From: Patescibacteria group bacterium UBA2193
GTDB lineage: Bacteria; Patescibacteriota; Minisyncoccia; Moranbacterales; DUUL01
Direction of reading: 5' to 3'
NCBI GenBank assembly: GCA_002327335.1
Contig: DCVH01000056.1
Span: forward strand, 1 to 6,485
Length of the DNA stretch: 6,485 bases
Shown piece after piece: positions 1 through 3,634 of this stretch; the first letter of the stretch is position 1; every line of letters starts with the position of its first letter. The notes under the pieces are model-generated. The model saw only the letters and a list, made by a program, of their open reading frames with translations. It ran no database searches and had not been told where the DNA came from. The position numbers and the translations under genes were made by a program.

Positions 1-224
1 GAGAGAGGCAAACTGATTTGGCCGTCATCCCGGGCAGTCCTGCTGACAAAGCGGGATTAGTTGAAAATGATATTATTCTTGAAATCGACGGACAAAAAAT
101 TACTCAAGAAAATGATTTGGCAAAAATTATTCGAGACAAAGAAGTCGGAGAGGAGATTGCCTTGGAAGTTTGGTCAAAAGGATCAATAAAAGTTGTTAAA
201 GTTGTTTTGGCCGAAGCTTTATAG
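1..224 (+). CDS. C-terminal end of a PDZ-domain protein, probably HtrA/DegP-type serine protease (partial)
   Basis: The reading frame (codons from position 3) is open from the left edge to a TAG at 222-224, giving about 73 residues of C-terminus. It is a typical PDZ second half: the motif IPGSPADKAGL, then NDIILEIDGQKI, then a helix (ENDLAKIIRDK), then a final strand (EIALEVWSKGSIKVVKVVL). This is how the ligand-binding PDZ domain of HtrA/DegP/DegQ proteases ends, and these commonly stop soon after the PDZ. The catalytic domain lies outside the window, so the protease assignment is inference; a site-2 protease, a C-terminal processing peptidase or another PDZ protein would look similar here. 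A TTG at 18-20 is not a real start, because the domain continues upstream of it. A strong terminator follows 18 bases after the stop, so this is the last gene of its transcript. Confidence 0.85.
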   Translation, partial: ERQTDLAVIPGSPADKAGLVENDIILEIDGQKITQENDLAKIIRDKEVGEEIALEVWSKGSIKVVKVVLAEAL

Positions 225-242
225 AAAATATTTGTGAAAAAT

Positions 243-290
243 AAAAAACATCCTCTGACTCTGTCCGATGACATTCAGGGATGTTTTTTA
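243..290 (+). terminator. Rho-independent terminator after the PDZ gene
   Basis: Perfect 11-bp inverted repeat: AAAAAACATCC at 243-253 pairs with GGATGTTTTTT at 279-289, with a 25-base loop. The 3' arm ends in a T-run, as in an intrinsic terminator. The A-run on the 5' side would let it act in the reverse direction too. It separates the PDZ gene from the tRNA. Confidence 0.8.
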
Positions 291-334
291 TTTACAAAGT
301 CGATTTTTTTTGTTTTAATGTATGAGTGGATGAA

Positions 335-362
335 TTGACGAATAAAGGAAAATTAATAACTA
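335..362 (+). promoter_or_regulatory. Possible promoter for tRNA-Gln
   Basis: TTGACG at 335-340 is a good -35 match. The best -10 candidate 16 bases downstream, TAACTA at 357-362, is a poor match, although the surrounding sequence is very AT-rich. Transcription would start about 18 bases before the tRNA 5' end. The placement is sensible but the -10 is weak. Confidence 0.35.
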
Positions 363-386
363 AAAATTATTAATTAATAATTACCC

Positions 387-458
387 TGGGGTGTAGCCAA
401 GCGGTAAGGCAACAGGTTCTGGTCCTGTGACGCGTGGGTTCGAATCCTACCACCCCAA
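387..458 (+). tRNA. tRNA-Gln, anticodon CTG
   Basis: A 72-nt cloverleaf can be folded by eye. The acceptor stem TGGGGTG (387-393) pairs with CACCCCA (451-457), followed by discriminator A458. A D-arm lies around GCCAAGCGGTAAGGC. The anticodon stem ACAGG/CCTGT encloses the loop TTCTGGT, which gives anticodon CTG (reads CAG, glutamine). The T-arm contains the standard GTTCGAATC. The U1-A72 acceptor pair is typical of bacterial tRNA-Gln. The CCA tail is not encoded, since the genome reads CCT after the discriminator. The recombinase gene on the other strand overlaps the last 12 bases. Confidence 0.95.
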
Positions 459-1946
459 CCTTGTTCGGAAAATTATGTTTTCGTCTTTGGAGGCCTCGGC
501 GCTTCGCGCCTCGGCATTGCGGAAAGCCAGGATTTTCCAAGCATTTTTGAATTCAAAAGAAAGAGTGCGGTCGGAAATTTGAAAGTTCGAACCAATCTTT
601 TTGAGAAAATCCCGAATCCGTTCGGGATTTTCTTGTAAAGCGATATTTTGGGCTTGATTGGCTTCTTTTATGAACTGGATAGCCAGTTCGAACCGATTAT
701 GACTCTTTTGCTCAAAAGCCTTTAATTTTTCGGAAATCTCAATCTTGCGGTTGATAATTTTCTGTTTTTTGGCGTTGTATTCTTCTTGTGAAATTGATTT
801 TTCCAAAATCATATCAAGCAAAGAATCAAGTTTTTCCTCAACTTCTCGCATTTCGTTTTTCCATTTTTGAGCAAAAGAGTTTTCAGATTGGGCTTTTTCA
901 TTTTTCTCATTTTCCAAATGAGAAATCATTTTAGTTGCCCAATCTGAAGGCAAAGAAACTTTTTGAATTTTCTTTTTGATTTGCTCAGTCATAAATTCTT
1001 CGCGCGTGTATTTCTGCGAACAGGGCTCTTTTCTTTTAGTGCAACGCAGATAGTTATGGCCTTTCTTCGTTTCGGTGGTGATGAAACAACCGCATTCTTG
1101 GCAATGAAAAACGCCGCGGTAAATGTAGGGTTTGAGTTCTGGCGTTTTCGGTTTGCTTTTTTGTTTCATCACTTCTTGCACTTGGTCAAAAAGTTTCTTT
1201 GTAATAATCGGTTTATGCTTTCCCGCATACATCTCGCCCGCATATCTCATTACTCCATAATAGAAAGGATTAGTGAGCAAATATTGAAAATTAGAAATGG
1301 AAAGCAGTTTGTTTTGTTTGCCAACCAAGCCCAAAGAGTTGATAATCTTTCGGATTTCTTTCAAAGTGTAATTTCCCGTGGCATAAGTTTCAAAAGTCTT
1401 TTTGACAAAAATTGCTTTTTCCTTATCCACCAAAATTCTTTTGTTCACTTTGTCATTTTTGTAGCCCAATGGCGCCCAAGCTGGCCAAGAGCCATTGCGC
1501 AATTTTTGTCGCAAACCTCTTTTCACATTTTCCGAAAGATTATCAACATAATATTTGGATTGTCCAAAAGCGATACTTAACATAAATTTTCCTTGAGGTG
1601 TCGGATCAAACCAAAAAGTCGGGAATTTGAGTGCGGTTATCTTTTGTGTGTCCACAAGATAGATAATTCGTCCGCCATCCACAGAATTGCGCGCCAGACG
1701 GTCAGGATGCCACGCTAGGATGCCTTCAGCCTGTCCCTGCTCTATTTGTGCCACCATATCGTTGAAAATCTCCCGTCCTGGCTCTTTGGCGGTTTTGCTT
1801 TCCACAAATTCACGCACTATATTCAGATTTTCCTTTTTGGCAAATTCCCGCAGTTCAAACATTTGCGCTTCAATGGACAAAACTTGTCTTTCGGGCTCAT
1901 CCGTTGATTTGCGCGCATACAGAAAAAACTTTTTGGTTTGATTCAT
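447..1946 (-). CDS. Large serine recombinase with zinc ribbon and coiled coil
   Basis: A 499-residue site-specific DNA recombinase of the large serine (resolvase/integrase) family. The N-terminal catalytic domain starts MNQTKKFFLYARKS, with nucleophile Ser14 and Arg12; the PDRLARN motif (81-87) supplies Asp82, Arg83 and Arg86. A long helix (about 128-150, FGQSKYYVDNLSENVKRGL) leads to the Recombinase domain (about 158-260, with LGYKND and LTNPFYYGVMRY). A zinc ribbon uses Cys282, Cys285, Cys302 and Cys309. A Lys/Glu-rich coiled coil (about 340-430) and a repeat-derived tail follow. All key residues are present, so it is probably active. I chose ATG 1946 because the family's catalytic fold begins there; the frame stays open back to a TTG at 2036, but that extension (QPQRSNFCTNALCV...) is not family-like. 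ATG 1946 has no Shine-Dalgarno sequence of its own. The final codons (Leu-Gly-Trp-stop) are read from the antisense of the tRNA-Gln 3' end, which points to insertion at that tRNA. Confidence 0.92.
   Translation of the reverse strand: MNQTKKFFLYARKSTDEPERQVLSIEAQMFELREFAKKENLNIVREFVESKTAKEPGREIFNDMVAQIEQGQAEGILAWHPDRLARNSVDGGRIIYLVDTQKITALKFPTFWFDPTPQGKFMLSIAFGQSKYYVDNLSENVKRGLRQKLRNGSWPAWAPLGYKNDKVNKRILVDKEKAIFVKKTFETYATGNYTLKEIRKIINSLGLVGKQNKLLSISNFQYLLTNPFYYGVMRYAGEMYAGKHKPIITKKLFDQVQEVMKQKSKPKTPELKPYIYRGVFHCQECGCFITTETKKGHNYLRCTKRKEPCSQKYTREEFMTEQIKKKIQKVSLPSDWATKMISHLENEKNEKAQSENSFAQKWKNEMREVEEKLDSLLDMILEKSISQEEYNAKKQKIINRKIEISEKLKAFEQKSHNRFELAIQFIKEANQAQNIALQENPERIRDFLKKIGSNFQISDRTLSFEFKNAWKILAFRNAEARSAEASKDENIIFRTRLGW
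456..582 (-). repeat. Left arm of a 127-bp inverted repeat (recombinase 3' end)
   Basis: Reads as the reverse complement of 2202-2328 without gaps, with about 10 mismatches by eye (about 92% identity). The outermost 48 bases (456-503) are identical to 2281-2328. It encodes the last part of the recombinase (from about FQISDRTL to RTRL) and ends three bases inside the tRNA. It contains direct copies of GCCTCGGC at 493-500 and 508-515 around a small GGCGC-TTC-GCGCC hairpin (498-510). Confidence 0.9.
606..631. repeat. Perfect 11-bp palindromic hairpin inside the recombinase gene
   Basis: AAAATCCCGAA (606-616), loop TCCG, TTCGGGATTTT (621-631). It encodes part of ENPERIRDF in the recombinase tail. 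In the second copy (2126-2328) this position holds a different hairpin (2160-2176). With its T-rich 3' arm it could also terminate the plus-strand tRNA transcript, which has no closer terminator; that role is inference. Confidence 0.7.
672..689. repeat. Small perfect hairpin in the recombinase gene
   Basis: GAACTGG (672-678), loop ATAG, CCAGTTC (683-689). It encodes ELAIQF at the end of the coiled coil. It may be another palindromic insert or simple coincidence. Confidence 0.5.
882..948. repeat. Nested inverted repeats inside the recombinase coiled-coil segment
   Basis: Outer arms TTCAGATTGGGC (882-893) and GCCCAATCTGAA (937-948) are a perfect 12-bp inverted repeat. Inside them TTTCTCATTT (903-912) and AAATGAGAAA (916-925) form a perfect 10-bp stem with a 3-base loop. 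Together they could fold as one long interrupted hairpin. The region encodes SDWATKMISHLENEKNEKAQSE, between the zinc ribbon and the coiled coil. Confidence 0.7.
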
Positions 1947-1960
1947 ATATTTGAAATTTT

Positions 1961-2005
1961 TTAACGCAAAGGAGCAATCCTGTTGGACACAAACACACAA
2001 TGCAT
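1961..2005 (-). CDS. Possible 14-residue leader peptide upstream of the recombinase
   Basis: ATG at 2005-2003 opens a frame reading MHCVFVSNRIAPLR and ending in TAA at 1963-1961, 14 bases before the recombinase ATG. The sequence AAAGGAG (2026-2020) lies upstream but 14 bases away, farther than ideal. It is the only good Shine-Dalgarno-like sequence in the leader, and the recombinase itself has none, so translational coupling is possible. The codons are largely fixed by the inverted repeats they lie in, so the frame may be accidental. Confidence 0.25.
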   Translation of the reverse strand: MHCVFVSNRIAPLR

Positions 2006-2079
2006 TTGTACAGAAATTGCTCCTTTGCGGTTGCAATAGAAAAATTGCAACAAAAAGGCATTGTGTTTAATTTGTGTCC
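1965..2079 (-). promoter_or_regulatory. Recombinase leader with crossed inverted repeats
   Basis: Four arms alternate along the DNA. A is CGCAAAGGAGCAAT at 1965-1978 and A' is its perfect complement at 2016-2029 (14 bp). B is at 1985-2003 and B' at 2058-2079; they pair at about 18 of 19 positions with a 3-base bulge. The order A-B-A'-B' means the two long stems cross, so they form either a pseudoknot or alternative structures. A small perfect hairpin (2030-2037 with 2044-2051, loop AGAAAA) sits between them. Arm A' carries AAAGGAG in the transcript, so pairing with A would hide that ribosome-binding sequence. The same arrangement could instead be recombinase binding or attachment sites, which often lie next to large serine integrase genes. 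Confidence 0.6.
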
Positions 2080-2082
2080 ACA

Positions 2083-2112
2083 ATTATATTAGCACAAGTT
2101 AAAAAATTTCAA
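2083..2112 (-). promoter_or_regulatory. Sigma-70-type promoter of the recombinase gene
   Basis: On the minus strand, TTGAAA (2112-2107) and a perfect TATAAT (2088-2083) are separated by 18 bases. Transcription would start near 2076, at the beginning of the structured leader and about 130 bases before the recombinase ATG. The recombinase could bind the adjacent repeats and control its own transcription (inference). Confidence 0.6.
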
Positions 2113-2130
2113 AATCGCTTTTGGACAAAA

Positions 2131-2145
2131 TCCGCCATAAGCGGA
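2131..2145. repeat. In-frame palindrome present only in the remnant copy
   Basis: TCCGC-CATAA-GCGGA. It is exactly five codons (Ser-Ala-Ile-Ser-Gly) lying between codons that are adjacent in the intact recombinase (Gln433 and Asn434, aligned to Lys and Tyr here). This looks like a clean in-frame insertion or deletion of a palindrome. Confidence 0.6.
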
Positions 2146-2159
2146 TATATCGCTTTACA

Positions 2160-2176
2160 TTCGTCCTTTGGACGAA
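2160..2176. repeat. Hairpin that replaces the 606-631 palindrome in the remnant copy
   Basis: TTCGTCC (2160-2166), loop TTT, GGACGAA (2170-2176). It is flanked by ATATCGCTTTACA upstream and AAAAAGATTGG downstream, and the same flanks surround the unrelated 606-631 hairpin in the intact gene (minus strand). The reading frame is preserved in both. Confidence 0.65.
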
Positions 2177-2201
2177 AGAAAAAGATTGGAAGTCAAATAA
2201 G

Positions 2202-2328
2202 TCAAATTTCCGACCGCACTCTCTTCTTCGATTTCAAAAACGCTTGGAAAATCTTGGCTTTCCGAAGTGCCGAGGCGCGCAGCGCCGAGGCCTCCAAAGA
2301 CGAAAACATAATTTTCCGAACAAGGTTG
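2202..2328 (+). repeat. Right arm of the 127-bp inverted repeat
   Basis: Counterpart of 456-582, inverted. Identity ends sharply at 2328: the shared sequence finishes CAAGGTTG, after which the left copy runs into the tRNA and the right copy into unrelated sequence. No target-site duplication is seen outside the arms. Confidence 0.9.
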
Positions 2329-2331
2329 CGT

Positions 2332-2378
2332 TTATTGAACGAAATTCGAACTTTTTTTGACGAAAATCCCGATTCCGA
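2332..2378 (-). pseudogene. Possible third scrap of recombinase tail
   Basis: On the minus strand this reads GIGIFVKKSSNFVQ followed by TAA (2334-2332), similar to RIRDFLKKIGSNFQ of the intact recombinase. At the DNA level, plus-strand 2344-2376 resembles 585-620 (shared TTCGAAC, a T-run, and GAAAATCCCGA-TCCG) with a few gaps. The match is short and partly low-complexity, so it is tentative. It would lie tail-to-tail with the remnant at 2126-2328. Confidence 0.3.
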
Positions 2379-2385
2379 TTTTTAG

Positions 2386-2660
2386 CCTCCGCCCCGCTTC
2401 CGCCCTGAAATTTTGAAGAAATTTCAGTCCCGAAACAGAAAAATTTTCTCTACATTTTTTTAAATTTTGCGCGCGCCCGATTTTTTTAAAAAGGAAAAGA
2501 AAATTTTTTGTTTTGGATTTTTGCGAAAGCAAAAAGGCGGAAGCGGAACAATTTACAGTTTTATCTCTTTGTATTCTTGGCCGTTCTTGCCCCAAACCCA
2601 CCCTTGCGCGAACGGCAACAAGGAACTCCCTTGATTTTATTATCCCATCTTTGTTCGTAT
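2386..2660. other. Non-coding stretch rich in hairpins and homopolymer runs
   Basis: I see no convincing gene here. It contains an 11-bp inverted repeat CCGCTTCCGCC (2394-2404) with GGCGGAAGCGG (2536-2546). Three smaller stems are also present: CTGAAATTT/AAATTTCAG (2405-2413 and 2419-2427), TTTTTGC-GAAA-GCAAAAA (2518-2535), and GCCGTTC/GAACGGC (2580-2586 and 2610-2616), the last followed by CAAGG-AACTC-CCTTG (2619-2633) and an AT-rich tail. Runs of T and A alternate with short GC blocks. Open frames on both strands here are low-complexity and match no family I recognise. It is probably decayed mobile-element sequence; the last stems may terminate transcription before the export operon. Confidence 0.5.
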
Positions 2661-2667
2661 ATTGTAT

Positions 2668-2697
2668 TTGACAAATATTTAGCTTTTTTGGTATACT
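2668..2697 (+). promoter_or_regulatory. Promoter of the TetR/ABC exporter operon
   Basis: A perfect -35 TTGACA (2668-2673) and -10 TATACT (2692-2697) are separated by 18 bases. The TGG before the -10 gives an extended -10 element. It is the strongest promoter visible in the window and faces the regulator and transport genes. Confidence 0.8.
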
Positions 2698-2704
2698 GAA
2701 AATA

Positions 2705-2722
2705 ACTTACCGAGTGGTAAGT
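2705..2722. promoter_or_regulatory. Palindromic operator, probable TetR-family binding site
   Basis: ACTTACC-GAGT-GGTAAGT is an 18-bp site with perfect 7-bp arms. It starts 7 bases after the -10 and covers the expected transcription start. Size, symmetry and position fit a TetR dimer site that blocks its own promoter, so autorepression relieved by a ligand is likely. Confidence 0.7.
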
Positions 2723-2746
2723 AAATAAAGGATAATTGAAAAAATT

Positions 2747-3334
2747 ATGAAAACAATCATTAATCAACCAGAGGATGTCATTCAAGACACAAAAAAATAC
2801 ATAATTGACACAGCTCGTCAGTTTTTTTCCGAATACAGCTATTTGGGCGTTTCCATGAATGATATCGCCAAAAAATTGGATATCACCAAGGCAGCGCTAT
2901 ATTACCACTTTACCGGCAAATCCGAAATTTATGAAAAAGTGCTTGGCGAGGTTTTTGATGACTTAAGTCTGACTATCACTGAAGTGATGAACGAAGCTAC
3001 GATTGACAAGAAATTATATAAACTGATCAAAAATTACTTGGATTTCGGTTTTAAAGAGAAGAACCTTATCAAAGCTTTAATGCTGAAGCTGTCGCCGGCT
3101 GACGATCAAATAACAAAATGTATTGCTAAATTGAGAGAACAAGTCACCAATCTAATCCAGCCAGTAATGGAAGAAGTTTTAGTAAGCAAAAAATTAACTA
3201 ACAAGGTTGATAGCCGACTTCTAACCTCCATGCTCACCAGCATGATGGACGGATTGCTTTTGGAATATTCATTCTTCAACAAAAAAATAAATTCGGCAAA
3301 AATATCGGATCAAATCATTGCCGTTTTATTTTAA
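2747..3334 (+). CDS. TetR/AcrR-family transcriptional regulator
   Basis: A 195-residue protein of normal family length. The N-terminal domain (about residues 12-62) holds the TetR helix-turn-helix: FFSEYSYLGVSMNDIAKKL, then DITKAALYYHFTGKSEIYEKV, where the LYYHF segment is the family hallmark. The rest is helical and forms the ligand-binding and dimerisation domain, which is not conserved enough to name a ligand. Start: ATG 2747, with a weak AAAGGA 14 bases upstream; it gives the standard short lead-in before the first helix. The gene lies directly behind a palindromic operator and heads the export genes, so it most likely represses the operon and responds to a compound the exporter removes. 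That role is inferred from position. Confidence 0.93.
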   Translation: MKTIINQPEDVIQDTKKYIIDTARQFFSEYSYLGVSMNDIAKKLDITKAALYYHFTGKSEIYEKVLGEVFDDLSLTITEVMNEATIDKKLYKLIKNYLDFGFKEKNLIKALMLKLSPADDQITKCIAKLREQVTNLIQPVMEEVLVSKKLTNKVDSRLLTSMLTSMMDGLLLEYSFFNKKINSAKISDQIIAVLF

Positions 3335-3394
3335 AGGTCGAGGATTAGCCCGCCTTAAGGGCTTAAAAATTAACTAATTAAATACAAAATTATT

Positions 3395-3535
3395 ATGTCA
3401 ACAAATTTTTTATCAAACATAAATTGGTCAAGTCCGACAACAATTGGAATCGGAGTAGGAATAGTGGTTATTATAGCTATTGCTGGCTATTTAATTTGGG
3501 CTTGGCAAGAGAAAAAGCCGCCATTCGATATGTAA
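3395..3535 (+). CDS. Small single-span membrane protein, 46 residues
   Basis: ATG 3395 to TAA 3533-3535 encodes 46 residues. A short polar N-terminus (MSTNFLSNINWSSPT) is followed by one clear membrane span at about 16-37 (IGIGVGIVVIIAIAGYLIW), then a short charged tail WQEKKPPFDM. The Lys-rich tail after the span suggests an N-out/C-in topology. There is no obvious Shine-Dalgarno sequence, as with the other genes of this operon. It lies between the regulator and the permease on the same strand, so it is probably co-transcribed. I do not recognise the family. It could be an accessory or stabilising subunit of the exporter, but nothing in the sequence proves that. Confidence 0.65.
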   Translation: MSTNFLSNINWSSPTTIGIGVGIVVIIAIAGYLIWAWQEKKPPFDM

Positions 3536-3597
3536 GTATTCCAGACGCTTCATTTTTGTATTTATGCAATCTAATAAATGGAGCGTCTTTCAATACT
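3535..3597 (+). other. Long intercistronic stem-loop
   Basis: AGACGCTTCATTT (3543-3555) pairs with AAATGGAGCGTCT (3576-3588): 13 pairs with one G-T wobble and a 20-base loop. Outside it AGTATT (3535-3540) pairs with AATACT (3592-3597) across a small internal loop. The hairpin begins at the stop codon of the small membrane protein gene and ends 37 bases before the permease. There is no T-run after it, so it is more likely an mRNA-processing or stability element, or a partial attenuator, than a full terminator. Confidence 0.7.
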
Positions 3598-3634
3598 CGC
3601 ATTATAATTCAAAAACCTAAAGAAAGTATTCAAA

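Larger units (their letters stand above)
2126..2328 (+). pseudogene. Remnant of a second serine recombinase C-terminus, opposite strand
   Basis: Read on the plus strand, this stretch gives ...IALHSSFGRKKKIGS, then QISDRTLFFDFKNAWKILAF, then RSAEARSAEASKDENIIF. This matches the intact recombinase tail (residues about 433-497) in the same reading frame. Only the tail is present: the catalytic, DNA-binding and zinc-ribbon parts are absent, so it is a fragment. The open frame continues past the homology to a TAG at 2383-2385. Differences from the intact copy include an added 5-codon palindrome (2131-2145), a swapped hairpin (2160-2176), one added codon near 2195, and scattered substitutions, mostly between 2222 and 2240. 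Homology fades upstream of about 2126, just before the recombinase promoter. Confidence 0.75.

Noticed and set aside
365..382. Perfect 18-bp AT-only palindrome just upstream of the tRNA
   Set aside because: AATTATTAATTAATAATT is made only of A and T in a very AT-rich spacer, where such palindromes arise easily; no second copy is seen.
963..1580. 205-codon plus-strand open frame opposite the recombinase
   Set aside because: Antisense shadow of the well-supported recombinase; composition is rich in Phe and Arg with no family motif.
2034..2036. TTG start giving the recombinase a 30-residue N-terminal extension
   Set aside because: The extension is encoded by the leader inverted repeats, has no family resemblance, and precedes the usual catalytic start at ATG 1946.
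456..2328. Classic insertion sequence with terminal inverted repeats
   Set aside because: The arms are the coding 3' end of the recombinase itself, no target-site duplication is visible, and serine recombinases of this type do not use long terminal repeats.
2590..2612. Possible second attachment site resembling the tRNA 3' end (CCCCAAACCCACCCTTG)
   Set aside because: Only short C-rich words match the tRNA end and gaps are needed; not enough to call a direct repeat.
3347..3363. Hairpin AGCCC/GGGCT after the TetR gene as a terminator
   Set aside because: The stem has only 5 pairs and is not followed by a T-run; the next genes on the same strand look co-transcribed.
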